This document shows, piece by piece, positions 1-13,770 of a DNA stretch of 64,000 nt. Below the pieces are notes generated by a model. That model worked only from the letters and a program-made list of their open reading frames with translations. It was not told the origin of the DNA and did not search any database. A program made the position numbers and the translations under genes. Source of the stretch: Branchiostoma floridae (lineage: Eukaryota > Chordata > Leptocardii > Amphioxiformes > Branchiostomatidae); the NCBI RefSeq assembly GCF_000003815.2, contig NC_049979.1, positions 23,665,085 to 23,729,084 on the forward strand. Reading direction: 5' to 3'. Position 1 is the first letter of the stretch; each line of letters starts with the position of its first letter.

Positions 1-239
1 CTCAGTTTGATTTGAAATATAAAACATCTTTGTAGTATCCTATGCAAAGCCTCATTTGCAGACTTACAATATACCTTTACCTTAAGCAGTTAGGCGATTC
101 TCTGATTGGCTGATAGCTAGGTTAGAGTGAAAACCTAAGCCTGATTTAGCTGAGTCTCCCCAAGGTATATTGTATTATCCGTGGTCTGGCTCTGTATAGG
201 AGCATGATAATTGTAATGTACACACATGTCCTTCCCCAG

Positions 240-3200
240 TGTTTACAAAGGCACTTCTCAGCCTGGTACCGGTTGATTGTGGCCAGAAGAGTTCAGTACG
301 GCAAGGCCAGAGCCATGGCTGACTGGAAGGCAACACTGCGAGCCTGGAACGCATGGAGAACATATGTACTGTCCAAGAAGACTGACAAAGAAACAAGAAG
401 ATATCAGCGAGACCTGATAGACATGCAAAGGTTAGGCAAAGACTTCTGGATTCCTTAACAATAGCTCTATCATTTCTCATGCAAATTCTTTGTACCTGTG
501 TCCTTTAAAGCATCTAAAACAGTTGAAAGGAAATCCATTACAATTGATTATTGACATGAAGCTACAATTAGCATAAGTCAAATCAGGGTACACTTTGGAA
601 CATATATGATCTAGAGGTTTAGGTGTATGAAATGATATGTTTGTTTACTGTAAATTCATTTTTTTGGGGAGCACTAAATTTTTGGGAAGAAATGGAAAGA
701 AGATTTTTGCTGTGTTCTAATTTTGCAGTAACTGTTGGAACAATTCTATAATACTGTTGTCATACATATACAATAAAAGCAAATGTTTTTTGGTCTAGTG
801 GTTGCCTTAAAAATAAAGCCACTGCAAACATTTCAAACTTACAGTAGTGTGTGTCAATGGTGTTTCAGGAAGAAGCAGGCAGCCGTGGAACATGACCGGA
901 GACGTGTGCTGCAGCGCTGCCTGCAGGCCTGGGTACTGTATGTACACTGGGAACAGGACAGGAGGGAGCTGGGCAGGAAACAGGAGGAGACCAGGTTAGA
1001 GATTCTCATTGCCATTTGAAATGATCTATGCCATAGCGCTGACCAATCAATGCTAAGTGCATGGAATACTTTTTTTGGTGAGGGGGAATGAATGTATAAA
1101 AAGCAACATTTCTTTTACAAATTTCTTTTACGGCAGTGTTGTGAACAATGTTTAAGAAAATATGGAAAAAAGTGCATCATTTTAGGTTTGAACCCAAGTC
1201 AAATAGTGTAATCTCTGAGAACCTACTTTCTGTTTCAATGGGGAATGTTTGGCTGTGTATTAATCATACGTTGTTATTCATTTATAAATGTCTTCCAGTC
1301 GTTGTAAATTGAATTCCTGCTTTAATTGTTGCCTTGTTTTTTTTTTTAGAATGTCCATTAGTAAAAAATATCAGTTACTTACCAGTCTTTCTGAAGTACA
1401 TTTCTAATACCATATAAAAGCATAAATACAAGTTGCAATTTAACACATGACTTGACTCTGTATAACATTTCAACTACTAGTAACTGACACTGAATAAGTA
1501 CAAAAGTACTCAGCAAACCTAACAAAGAGAATGTTGTAAATAGGAGTAAGATGTCAGCCCTGCTGGAGGCTGCTGCCTCAGGGAAGCTGTGGTCAGCCAG
1601 GGGAGACGAGGAGGGGGACAGTACCAGTGGGAGGGGAGGGGTCAGGTCAGACACGCTGGAGAACGGTCAGGCAAGAGTGGTAAGTACTCCAGAAATGAGA
1701 TGGATATAAGCTGGTTCACAACTGCTCATGTACATTGTGATACAATGTGAGTAAATCTGATATGTCAAAGTTGAAGGCCCCTGAGGCATAAGCAAAACCC
1801 GTACATGCATGGACTATGTTATCAACCACGGTCTAGACAAGAACTGTTTACAAGTTAGGGGCCTTCACCTTTGATCTTGTGCATGAACAATTCTAACTAT
1901 GAAGCAGCTTATTGTGACAACATCAAACATGCATACTAGTAATTGTTATTTACTAATAGTAATTTTTCATCATACCGTAATAAAAGTGATGAACATACCG
2001 TTTTTTAAAAGAAATGTTGCTCTATAAAACTCTTTGATGTAAAAACAAGTGCATAGTTGGTCTTCATTGATGGGAGAAAGGCCTATGAGTCCTATGACAT
2101 CCCCAATAATTTTGTCAAAGTACCGGGTCATGCTGATTTGCTAAAAGCTGTGCTGGAATACCCAACTCATGTCATCTTGAACTGTTTTGTGTATGGCAGG
2201 ATGAGCTGTTTGATGAGCCTGTGAAGAGACAAGCATCAGCACCTCTAGTTCGTACGGACAGAAGTGAACCCGCGTCTTCAAGGTCAGAAAAGGACAAAGG
2301 GAAACACGCCAGGCGGCTGGCCAAACCCACCGAACCATGGCAGGTGAACAAGAAACACCTGGGCCTCAGTAACAATGCCTTAGCCCATCTGACACAGATG
2401 GAGATAGCCAATCAGGACAAACAGGAGAAGGAGAGACTAACCCAGCCAAAGAAGCCATACGTTCCCAACACTTATGAACATCGCTACACCCACCAACAGC
2501 AGGCCTTGGAGGAACAGAAAAAACAAATCAAGGAGCAGAAAAGACTGATTGAAGAGTTGCAGGAGCAGCAGAGGCTCATCATGTGCCAACAGGATGTGCA
2601 GAAGGCAACAGCAGCTAGGGAAGCCATCGAGGAGGCCATTGCAGGTCAGGGGTTAAAGGGCAAGAGGCCTAGGTCAAGACCAGACTCAGCACGGAGCGAC
2701 AGCACTGATGCATCATCTGCAATGTAAGTAGTTTATAGGAATAGAAGAGGACATAAAGAAGTTGACACTAGAACAGTTATCATTTGTCTTTGATGTTGCC
2801 ATGGAACTATTGCTCCATTTCAAATGCATGGAGAGTCATCTCTTTTTGAGTAACAATGGCAGAAATATCACGGCTGTTTAGTTCCTTGGAATTGATGCAG
2901 GGTATTTTGTTATATTACAGAAAAACTGTGTTTCTGCACGTGGTTTTTCAGTTTCTTGATCATCCATTTCAGGTCTCAGACAGACACATGTGTGTCAGGT
3001 CCTTCTACAGCTGTGTCTAGAAACTCCTCTTCCTCAAAGACTAGGTCTAACTCTAAAGCTCTGATGGATGCAGATCCGATTGTGAAAAGTAAGTTATTCA
3101 CTGCCCCACTCTCTGACATATAGTTGACAACATCAAATTAAGATCATAGATTTGATGATAGAAAAATCTTTGTTATGATGCTAATTGCTCTATTTCTAAG

Positions 3201-5499
3201 AAGATTATCTACTAAATTTTAAATGTTATTGTTTTGATAAATCAGATTGTAGAAATGACATGCCTGGTTGTGTGTAGTTGGTTTCTAAGATTTATAGTTT
3301 GAAGGGAGATGTGTGGTATGATGTATATAATGAAGAGAACGGTCCACCTTGTACAGAAATGGAAGAGCGTGCAGCCCTACGTGAGGAGAAGAAGCGTCAG
3401 ATTGAGGAGAGGAAGAGGAGGAAGGAGGAGGAGAGAGTTCTCCGTCTGCAGGCAGAGGAGGAGGCTAAGAGACAGGCGGAGGAGGAGGAGAAGAGGGCGC
3501 GGCTGGAGAGGATCAGGGAAGAGAAGAGGCTGATGAAACAGGTGATGATAGACTCATCCTGACTGTCAATCAATTAGCAGTTTGACCAATGAGAGAGTGG
3601 CTGCATGTCCATGAAATATTTTTGATATAATGTTATTTTGCATTTCTACGTTGGAGGGAGGTGGGTAAGCCAATGTACTTGGTAACATGCTAAGGAATCA
3701 GTTAGAGGACCAGTAAGTACTCAAGAGTCAAACATACCTTCACAAAATGTATTAATCCAGACTGACATCAACTTGAGATTATTGAATATGTCATGTCCTA
3801 AAGGTGGTTTTGTCTGTTCATTCCGTCAGCGTGAGCTGGAGAAGCAGGAGAGGCTGGAGCGACAGGTGCAGCAGAACGCCACGGCAGACCAACACTACAG
3901 GAACAGTCTACTCAGGAACCAGGGGTGGGCACCATGGAGGAGACTGGTGAACCAGTCTCGCCACAACATGCAGGTGTTCATCAACTTTACACTTATCACA
4001 TGTGACATGCATATCTGTAGCTGTGCAGGGGGTGTTTTCATCAGCACTCTGGCCAGCTTGTAGCTTTCTTCTGTTATCCTTAATTATTCCCATTGACAGA
4101 AAAATTCTCCCAAAAAATTCTTGTTTTGTCATGATGTACATGTACAAATCAAAAATTGGCATAATGGGCCATACTTATCAAAATGAGTAGGGATCCTTCC
4201 CGGTGTAAGTGGATCAAACCATTCTGGCCGAATAGGATAGGGAATTTTCAGTGAGCAGCCTTGTAACCCCTGCTTCACCTTTTCAATCAGCTAGTCAAAC
4301 TTACAAAAGCTCGATGTTTCTGACTAAGGGAGAAGAGATGCTGCTATATTGAGTGTAGTTCAGTGCCTAGAAGTGGTTAATGTCCATGCACCGAGAAAAC
4401 TCGTTTAGATGAAAAAATACAATGATGAATGTGACAGTTGCTTGAGCCCCCCTTCTTGCCAATGTCCCACAGGTTGCTGTTGACCACCATACGGAGGAGC
4501 TGTTGAGATGCTGCCTGGTCCCCTGGTATGACTACACACAGGAGGTCCTACAGCACAAGGCAGACATGGCCACCGAGTTCTGTAACTTCATCACAGTCAG
4601 GAGGTGCTTCAGGTCATGGAGGAGGGTAAGAATATTGTTGTTCTTAATACTGGTGATGTACTAGGCAAGTGTCATTCTGCCTATTATACAACAGTGAAGA
4701 ATTTAAGCCTCTGTTACACATTCAGGACTCTCCCATGACTTTGCCTCCAACCACTCCCAACCAAGGTCAGTGCTGGATTGGGAGTAACCAGGAATCCATC
4801 CTATGCATGCTCCAGACTGAATTCTAGAAGAATGTTGACTTTTCATAGCTTTATAACCAGCTGGCTCAGACAACTTTTAAAGACTCATGGCAACCATGCC
4901 AACCAACTTCCAACCACTGATCCCTTTGCACACAACTAACTATTAACCAAAGTCAGGCCATGGTTGGCTTTTTGGGACAGGGGCTTGTGTTACTTTGTCT
5001 GTAAGAGTGTGTTTTATGTAGATACAGGAAGTAAGAGTTGTTTTGCCTCCCCAGTATGGCCAGCATCAGTCCATCCTGGAGGCGCGTGCAGAGAGACATC
5101 GGCAGCTGAGGATGAGGGGTGATNNNNNNNNNNNNNNNNNNNNNNNNNNNNNNNNNNNNNNNNNNNNNNNNNNNNNNNNNNNNNNNNNNNNNNNNNNNNN
5201 NNNNNNNNNNNNNNNNNNNNNNNAAAAAACTCCTTTCCACAAATTGAATCCCTGCAAGAAATGACTTAAAAGTAACATGCCCCTTGCTCCGCCCAACCCC
5301 CAGACGTGTGCAAAGGAAAGCGTTCCGTGCGTGGCAGCAGCTGCCTGTCCTGGCCAGGAAGGACCGTGAGAGGGAGCGGCGGAGGACGGAGATGAGGAAA
5401 AAGGTGGCCAACATCCTGCCTGACTTCCAGGGTCTCCAGCTGGCAGAGGACAAGGAAGACTTTACCTGTTCTCTGGGCAACATCAAGATGAAGCTGTAA
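240..5499 (+). CDS. CCDC191: CCDC191-like coiled-coil protein, 3' part of gene (partial)
   Basis: Exons, from splice sites and matching phases: 240-430, 869-994, 1544-1679, 2200-2723, 2973-3088, 3357-3541, 3830-3973, 4473-4625, 5055-5123 (runs into the assembly gap), 5304-5499 with stop TAA at 5497-5499. The 5' end lies outside the window. The protein is highly charged. It has a Lys/Glu/Arg-rich coiled coil in exons 4 and 6 (EERKRRKEEERVLRLQAEEE) and conserved blocks such as APWRRLVNQSRHNM and KKVANILPDFQ, which I recognise from vertebrate CCDC191 (KIAA1407). Trp-ending helices (CLQAWVLYVHW, CFRSWRR, AFRAWQQL) recur at intervals and resemble Sfi1-type centrin-binding repeats. That resemblance is an inference, and the cellular role of the family is poorly known. 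A few codons are probably hidden in the gap. An ATTAAA at 5680-5685 could be the poly(A) signal. Confidence 0.88.
1765..1875. repeat. Small inverted-repeat (MITE-like) hairpin in a CCDC191 intron
   Basis: The ends TCAAAGTTGAAGGCCCCTGA and (reverse-complemented) TCAAAGGTGAAGGCCCCTAA pair over about 20 bp with two mismatches around a 70-bp loop. It sits in the intron between 1679 and 2200. No target-site duplication could be defined. Confidence 0.5.
5124..5223. other. Assembly gap (100 N)
   Basis: Exactly 100 consecutive N, a conventional unknown-length scaffold gap. It interrupts the penultimate CCDC191 exon after ...RQLRMRGD and hides its splice donor. Reading frames drawn through it are meaningless. 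Confidence 0.99.
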
Positions 5500-7528
5500 T
5501 GGATAAGACAATTCTCTGTACACAACAAGTGTTTTGATGATGTTTTGATGCCCATTCGTCACTTTCCTCATCTTTCACTTTACATTGCAGTTAGTGTTGG
5601 TGCAGTGTGAAGTACTGGTACATCTCGTCAGTATTGCCCAGAGGAAGGTGAAACATGATCACCAGAAGGTCTGACAGAAATTAAATCTTTGGTTGTGTAC
5701 AAAGAACTGTGGTATCCAGTGGTTTACCAACCTGATGAAACTATGATCACAGATGATACTCCAATGTTCAGTATTGTGGCAGCTTGATTGGGTGGGGGGA
5801 GGATTCCTGATGTAACATCCTCTAAGACAATGATTAGACTTCTGCAACAGCATCATCACTTTGTGACTAAAAAGCTGTGATTCCATCATGTGGAAATAGA
5901 GAACAACTGGGTTTTCTGTTTTAATGAATGACTAAGTAGTTAGGATGATAAGAAATGTAAGTGACCTGTTTTGTTGTGCTGTGAGTTGATACAACACTCC
6001 AAAGTATTTTTTTTTGTTGCAAATGCTGCTCTAAACTTATGTTCCAACATATTGTTGTAAGATATTTTTACTACAAGAGTGACCAACTTCTGACACAACA
6101 CTTGTAAATAGTACATTGATTTTAGACTGTAGCATTGTGCCTTATTACTAAGTGTAGAAATCCCAGCACATTGACAGTCAACTTTGACAGATAAACAAAT
6201 ATGCAATGTATGTTGGTAACTTAGAAAAGGATAAAGAAATTTGAATTCTTAAGTCTTTAAATCCATTGGCAACAGATATTTGTTTTATACTATTTTAAGA
6301 TGTTAAAAGATTCAATTGAGCCAGGTTTTTGATGACCTTTTCTTCTGTGCTATGATCTCAGGTCATGTAATTGTCCTCGCTGTTCACTTTTTCAGAATTG
6401 TTTGAATACTATTCCTAAAATGAGGTCATTTGCCGTGGCTTGTTGTATTTCTTACTGTAAAGAGGCAAATTTTAGGAAGAGGTACAAAGGGACATTACCA
6501 GCTTTAACCAAGTACATGAGCATTGTCTTGATAATACACCACACACAACATGACACTATACATCTTGTACAAGCAGATTTATTATTTTTCAAAACCTGCT
6601 TTATCAAGTTCACATGCATGTTGGGACAGACTGGTAACACTGGATCCAAGGTTCATTGGTTCTGAATGACAGGAGTTACATTTTGTAATATTTAACATCA
6701 GCTTCAGGGTACATTGTATCCATCATTTGTGACTCATTCATTATTTCTCAATATCAGCGTATCTGAGCTTCAAAGAAAGGGAATCTCACCAAATTTCTCT
6801 CACTGTAGGGTACAACCTACTAAGCATGATCATGCTGGATTATCTCTCAGTAGCAAAGGTCTTAACAGAAGCAAAAATGACGCTTCTTGCCCATAATCCT
6901 ATCCCTTAAGGTTCAATAACAATGTTACACAACCATGACGTTCATCATCTAAATTTGTATATTCAAAAAAAGGTGGTCGTGATTCTGCATTCAATTACTG
7001 ATTGCTTGATTCAACTCAGCAGAGCAATTATTTCCTCTTCATATAAAATATCATTCACATCACTTAGCTCTATCAAACTCCGCTTTGACAAATATATTAC
7101 AGAAAACACATTGTACAGAAAACACAAGTCAGTGCCTCTAAGAGAAGATCCCTATGTGACACCAGAAGTTACTGGATTGTATTCCTCAGCAGCTGATTTG
7201 TATGGTCTGTCTCTTGACCAAGTGCAACAAGCAATGTTCTGTTCCAAATGGTTAACTGAACAACTAAAGAGAAAAACTCAAATGAAAGAAATCTAGTACC
7301 TGTCCTCTCTGTCAAAGCATCAATTCCTCTTTTCTGGTGTGGTCAGAACAAGTATATCTTTTGAAATTTAAGAAGTTCACATTTTTCAATTGGCTCTGAG
7401 AAGAAGTCAATAATTGTATAATAGTTCCCTCAAATACACAATTTTTTATTCCATATTTAACCATAATATATAATAGGTTTGTTTCTTCTGTGCTTCTTCC
7501 CTCACTCAAAGTTGTCTATCTTCTTAAG
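5500..7528. other. Tail-to-tail intergenic region between CCDC191 and TOMM70
   Basis: This contains the 3' UTRs of the two converging genes. No coding exon with acceptable splice sites was recognised. The ORFs here are short and lack protein-like composition. Confidence 0.6.
7445..7450 (-). terminator. Poly(A) signal of TOMM70
   Basis: TTTATT on the plus strand is AATAAA on the minus strand, about 80 nt downstream of the TOMM70 stop codon. This would give an unusually short 3' UTR. Confidence 0.55.
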
Positions 7529-10500
7529 TTACATCATAGCCTGGGGCCGGAGGCCATATTTTTTGGCCACCTCTGACTGTGCGACTGCTGCATCACACAG
7601 GGAGTACAGATGTGCGATCTCCATCTCTGTCTTGGCTATGCTGATGGCCTTGTTGAACAGCTCAATGGCTTTCTCCAGGTTGCCCCTGAGAGGAAAGTGT
7701 TTCATACTGTCAATATGGAAAGACTGGAACCTTCAAGGGTCAGAAACATGTCAGAAGCTAAAACAAAGAGGCCAAAAATGGGGCAAGTCTCTGTAAGCCT
7801 CAACCAAGCCTTCCTAGGGAGTTATGCATACACGTACAATGTAGTAGAATTTTGCACAAATAGGGTGAACTAGAGGGCCCAAATTCGAACTCATTTGAGC
7901 TCTCATCAACTAACCACATGCCAAATATTTAGACAATCCATAGAGGCATTCTTTAGTTATACTGTTTTCTAACACCAAATCACACAGAAACCAGGCAAAA
8001 ACTCATATATATATATATATATAGATACATATGGTGGCCAAACTCCCCTGTTTACCTTAACATTACTCTTTTTCAGCCAGCAACTCTGGCGGACACTAAA
8101 ATCTTTATGGCATGTAAAGCCAAAACGTAACCTGTGTGTTCCAGGCATAAGGAGGGTAAACAACAGTAAGGATGCCATGCTTCATTTAACACAACCTTCA
8201 GCTACTTCTAATACTACTTAACATAGCACAAACTTACCTTTGAACTTCAATGGTCCCCATGGTTTCATATGCAAAGTCACACCTGTCATCTATGTCTAGT
8301 GCCTTCTGTATCAGGGACAGACCTGCATCAATGTCCTGCTTCCACTGTAAGTGTAGCAGCCTGGACAAACATGTACAGCAACATTGGTTACATCTGACAA
8401 GACATTTGACAAGCTTTATCTGTTAAAGTCATTTGAAGGTGAAGTTATTTCATTTCTATAGTGTAAATGTCACTACATTTTTAAAGTCTATCAAATCAAA
8501 CATGTTGAAGGCAATTCTTTCTCATTGATTTTCTATCTTATATTTGAGTTGTATCCAAAATGCAGACAAAGAGCAACATTTTGAACAATGCAAAACTTGG
8601 ACTGCTTCCAGGTCAGGGACTCAGCACAAAAGAAATCATCAACAGGCTACATGTGTACATCCGTCAATTCCTTCATATCATACCATTAACCAAATTATTC
8701 ATGCCCCACCCCAAGGTGCTCTTTTGGGTGGTTTAATTCTATTTCCAAGATTGTGAATAATTTTGGACTGCTATCTTGTATATAGAATGAAGCGTGAAAT
8801 TTCCAAATACTACTGTGTAATTCTATCTCTATTTCTAACTCGACCGTGTAGTCAAAACAGATTTTCAGATAACAAAATCAATGAAAAGTCGGATGAGTCA
8901 ATGAGTATGAATGATTTTCTAGCTAAGTGTACATCTTCACATGTATTTCTATTTTCTGTGTACTCACCCTCTGTGTACATAAGTGGTGGCATTCTGTGGT
9001 TCTAAACTTATAGCCTTCTTATAGTTGTCGTCTGCCTTGTCAAACATTTGTTGGTCACCAAGTGCCTGTAGCAAAAAAGACATATAAAGCAAGGATTAAT
9101 CAAACAGTTTTCACATTGGTGCTCAGTAAGATAGATTATCTTTTTTTCCAGAAATGTTAAATTTTAGATTGAACAAAACTTTTTCATTTTGATGTCAATG
9201 TCATAGTAAAGTGCTGACCTGAGCATATAGAACATATCCTTCTGCACAGTCAGGAAACTTGGAGATGGATTCTTCAAACTGTTTCATGGCGTCCTGAACC
9301 TGCATGGCCGAGCGCTGCAGCATGGCAGCTCGGTACTGTGTGTAGTTGTACTGCACGGTGGCCAGCGCAAAGTCTGGCTTCAGGCTACAACACTTCTCAA
9401 AGTCTCGCAGGGCTTCTGGGACCCGGTCTAACAGCAAATTCAACTGGAAATACATTAAACACACAATCATGTTTAACTGATCATGACTCTACATTTTGTA
9501 AATTAGCATGCTCATGACTGTGGACACATGGGTACAACTGTTAAACTTAAAGATAGGTCAAACCTGGTCTCAAGGGACTGAGGAAAAATGGCTAATGTGG
9601 GGGAAAGGTTTCCCCAGACAACTGCATTACACAATTTTGGGGGCAAAAAAAAATTTAACATTTACACAATTAGTATTCACTACAAAAAGTCATTACTGGT
9701 TGAGTAAAACACTTGGTTCACAGAGGGATTGTTGAAATGTGGCTTCTGCCTGGGGGTAGTTGGTTTTGTCAGTTGGTGAGCTGGCCAGGTTTGAAAAACA
9801 TAGTTAAAGAAGAACTCCTCACCTGGCCCCTATGATGGTACACATCTGAGTTCTCCTGGTCCAGGTCCACAGCTGTTTGGAAATCCTGCAGCGCCTCCTC
9901 CGACTGCTGTCTCTGCATCAACATGCTGCCCCGTTTGATCAGTGCATTACACCGCAGCTACAAATATAGGGAGAAAATGGACAGGGTTTGATAGGGTACC
10001 TAGTTCTAGACTTCTTCAGTGAGAAGTGTACATGTAAACAGCAATTACAAAACAAGAGAATATCCAAGCACAAAAAGACTACAAATACAATGTACAAAGG
10101 TGAAGTATATTTCTTTGTACAAAACTCTTCAGCAATTGGGGATGCTTATTAGCTGTACTAGCTGAGATGTCTATAGGCATATTTCTTAGTCACCTTCTTG
10201 TCAGCAGTGTCCATATTGATGACCATGTCCAGATCTGGCCTTGCCAGGGGAGCTTGACCCATCAACATGTGGAATGTGGCTCTCATCAGCAGCGCATGTG
10301 CCAGGTACTCCCCCTGGCTGTCGATCTCCTTACTGCATTCTCCAATGATCTTGTCATAGTTCTCTTCTTGGAAGTACCTTTTGGCCTTCAGGTAGTCACT
10401 AAAAAGGAAGGCATGTTTGCAATCATTCTCAAAGCAGACAGCATATTGATGTATAATAAGTAAGATCATGAAGTTACACCAATAGTAAAATATTTGAGAG

Positions 10501-13500
10501 TGTTTTCAATCTCTTCTTGTGGTTTGGGCTGTTGACTTACAACCTAAAAGTTCTGGGTGGGAATCCCTGGCATGCCCCTACATTGTGCCAATGGGAAAGG
10601 CACTTAACATCCATTTCCTCACTCAGCTCAGGTGAAAATGGGTACCTAGCTCTTGTTAGAAACGTCCTCTTGGATGGGACAAAGCAGAGGTCCTGTGTTT
10701 GGGGAGAGTAACACCTCAAGCATGTTAAAGAACCCACCACACCTATGGAAAAGAGTAGGAGTCTTTTACAATCAAACCTTACATACACACATAGTTTAAA
10801 TACAATACTTATTAGGCATACTCTAAGTTGTAGCATTAAAAGTTCTGCTTCCAGTGCGATCAAACCTTACAGTCTGTGGGTTGAAAAGGTGATAGTCAAC
10901 AGTTATGTAAGTTGTTGCAATAAAGGCATTTAGTCCTCACCCGACTGGTGCCTCCTCTGCCTCCCCTAGCTCCCCTTCCTGATCCTTGTCTTCATCATTA
11001 GCCATCTTGTCCAGTGGCTGGGAGATGATGTCCTCAGTGAAGGAACTGAAGTACGCTTTGATGAAATGGGTTGATGGTAGGACAGGCTCCCGGTTCTGAG
11101 TGGTAAAAAGTGGCAATGTTTAACACGTATACTTCTTGCATTATGAACAATCCATGTACACAGAAAATTACAACATCCATATATATATATATATACCAAT
11201 ATAAATATATATAATATATATATAATTGCAAACAACTGGCACAGAAATTTTTGTCTCTTTCAATACACAGCAACGCCAAGAAGCATTGTTGGAACCAACA
11301 ACACAATTGTTATTCATTGAATCCTCTTGTCGGATGGTGCCATAAAAGCTGCCTGCCTTGTGTACGAGAGAGCTTCAGGCGTCAAAACTGCAAGTAAAAG
11401 AACAACTAGCTACCTACTTTAAAGAGCATAATTCATGCTCCACCTCAATTGAAGATGACAAAGGAAGAAGAATCTAACAAAACCAGTTAGGCATGCTGTC
11501 TGGTCCTATATCCAAACTTCACCTTGTACTTCTCCTTGGCCTTCTCCCAGCCCATGTCCTTGAGGATGCGGTCAGCCATCATCATGCTCTGCTGGTTCTG
11601 GAACCCCTCCAGGATGCAGACTGCAGTAACGTCTGTGGGACAGAGGCACAGTGGGTCAGCACAATACAACATGGTTGTAGAAACTCAGCACTGTAGAATT
11701 TTGAACCTTTAAGAACCTTATCAAAATGCTGAAAGATCACGTTCTGATATATCCTGGATGCCAATCTATTACATTTACCGGGGCTCCCATACTTGATCTG
11801 TCAAAAATATTATAACGTAGAAAAATGATAACATTGTTCTCATGCAGATATGGGAGAATAGTATAGAAAGGCACCTAGGCTACCATTGGTACAGTGCCCA
11901 TACAACACAACTCATACAATTTCATACAAGGGTTATAAATGGACAGAACTGACCTTCGAGACACTGTTTTTTCTCATCTATCCTCTCATATGCTTTAGCT
12001 CTGCGGAACAGCGCCTTGATGTATTTGTTGTCCAGTTCCAGAGCCTTGGTACAGTCGTCCACCACTTCTCTGAAAGATTTCTGAAATTCGAAAGGATGTT
12101 GTAAAGCATTCTACATGTGATCAATGATCAGGAACTAGGTATGTGACTATAGGCTGCATGATGTAAGCATATTGGCTCCAAGATTCCAGATCTGGCATTT
12201 CAAGAATTTGATTCTTGGGAGTGGCAAGTCATCTTGGCTTTGAGCCTGGCAATGTGTGGATGGACAAGGGTTTTAGGAAACAGCATTGATGGTACGCTTC
12301 CCTTCTTTCCATGAGGCGCAGCAAGCTGTCTTCATTCCTTGTTAATCATTGCTGGGCAATGCTGGCCCACTTTCATTCATTGCAAAGCGTTGTTCGTAAA
12401 TTATTTGTGGGTCACTTCATTTCTCTGTTGAGGGTTGCCGAATCTCTCTGTGCAGACCCTCAACAGATTTTTAAGAACTAATTGCAATGTAAATGAAATG
12501 AACACAAAATTATACATTCCTTCCTGACATAAAACTCACAGCATACTTACCAGCTGTTCATATGCAGCAGCTCTGTTTTGATAAAAGGTGGACATCTCTT
12601 TTTTGTTGGTGTCAGGGCAGACTTCCAGAGCCTCACTGTAACATTTGATGGCCTCCTCAAACTTGCCACCCTTGAAGTACTTGTTGCCCTTGTTCTTAGC
12701 TCCTTGTGCCTTCTCCAGTGGGCTCTACATCAGTGGGCAAAATAGTAAAATCCTATTATAATGATAAGTAGCAGTTAATTCCTGTTAGCTGTTCTAGCAC
12801 TTAAGCATGTACATTTACTGTTAAAGAGGAAATGTTCTTAGATATTTTACGTTAATGATATTTTGCGGTGACCCCTTCACCCCAACGTCAAACCACTGTG
12901 AAAATTTTTGTTCTCTCTTCTGCCCGCCTACCCCTTGTTTCAACTTTGAACTTGTAACCATCACAATCACTCCACTGTCTTCCTATCTTAAAATTGAATC
13001 CCTGCAACCATTTCCACCGGAGGACTAGTTAAAAGCTTGTTAGTATGCATTCTTAAAGACTTTTGAGTACAGAAAAGGCATATAAATTTACAACTAAACC
13101 ATAATGTTACCATATATTCCAAAATTGTCCTATATTTCCTGTTCAATATAATCCTACATGTCATTAACGTTACATGGCAGAATCTAAGGGTTAAGTAACC
13201 TATTGTACAGTCTACATTATGTAACATGTATCTGTACAATTCTATTTGACGTATGGACCTAAGCCATGTACAACACAACTACATCTTTACACAGGGTTTA
13301 TCAGCTGTGCAGGGCAAATCCTGTGACATTGTGGTCATCATGATAGGTATGAATACCCCCCCCCCCCTAGATTTATTCACCTGTCAAGCTTTATGGCTTA
13401 TGCGTGTTATGGTATTTGTTTTGCACCTGTTCACCTGTTACAAATACGTTACTGTTGCTAATTAACTTCTATATAAAGGGTTTAGTACTTAATTACGTAG

Positions 13501-13770
13501 AACACGTGGGAAGGGCACATAACCGGTACCACAGGAAGCTTCCAGTAGTGGTGACCTCCTTACCAACTCAACCTCGGGCTCAGGGATGGGCTCGTCCGCC
13601 TGCTCCTCTGGAGCGGGCCCGCCGTCTGGCTCCTTCCTCTCGTCATTCTTGGACGTCTTGCGGGTAAAGTACCAGACTCCTGCGGCGCCGAGAGCCAGCG
13701 TCCCTCCTACAGCGAGGGCGATTTGCCATTTGGGGATGCCTTCCGCACTGCTGGGTTTCGCGTCCGACAT
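7529..13770 (-). CDS. TOMM70: Mitochondrial import receptor subunit TOM70
   Basis: Eleven exons, in coding order: 13564-13770, 12551-12724, 11954-12080, 11523-11632, 10941-11095, 10194-10398, 9823-9957, 9219-9443, 8968-9065, 8238-8360, 7529-7685. All phases agree, giving 1716 nt and 571 aa (human TOM70 is 608 aa). Residues about 14-38 are an N-terminal membrane anchor (WQIALAVGGTLALGAAGVWYF) followed by basic residues, as in outer-membrane signal-anchored TOM70. An acidic linker and tandem TPRs follow. The first TPRs (NKGNKYFKGGKFEEAI; ALELDNKYIKALFRRAKAYE) form the Hsp70/Hsp90-EEVD clamp in this family, and the later TPRs bind preproteins. The C-terminus SEVAKKYGL matches vertebrate TOM70. 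The ATG sits directly before the anchor and shares a 380-bp promoter with XRCC1. The ortholog call is firm. Confidence 0.97.
8005..8023. repeat. (AT)n microsatellite
   Basis: An alternating AT run in a TOMM70 intron. A second AT-rich run lies at about 11177-11227. Confidence 0.9.
10519..10745 (+). mobile_element. tRNA-derived SINE (degenerate)
   Basis: The head reads GGTTTGGGCTGTTGACTTAC...GTTCTGGGTGGGAATCCC, which resembles tRNA A-box and B-box promoter elements with decay. A unique SINE-like body follows (GGGAAAGGCACTTAACATCC; ACCTAGCTCTTGTTAG). I recall this body plan from amphioxus SINEs. It lies in the TOMM70 intron between exons 10194-10398 and 10941-11095. Boundaries are approximate and no target duplication was identified. 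Confidence 0.6.

Noticed and set aside
4953-5555. A long minus-strand open frame across 4953-5555
   Set aside because: It is open only because it runs through the 100-N gap, and it lies antisense to CCDC191 exons.
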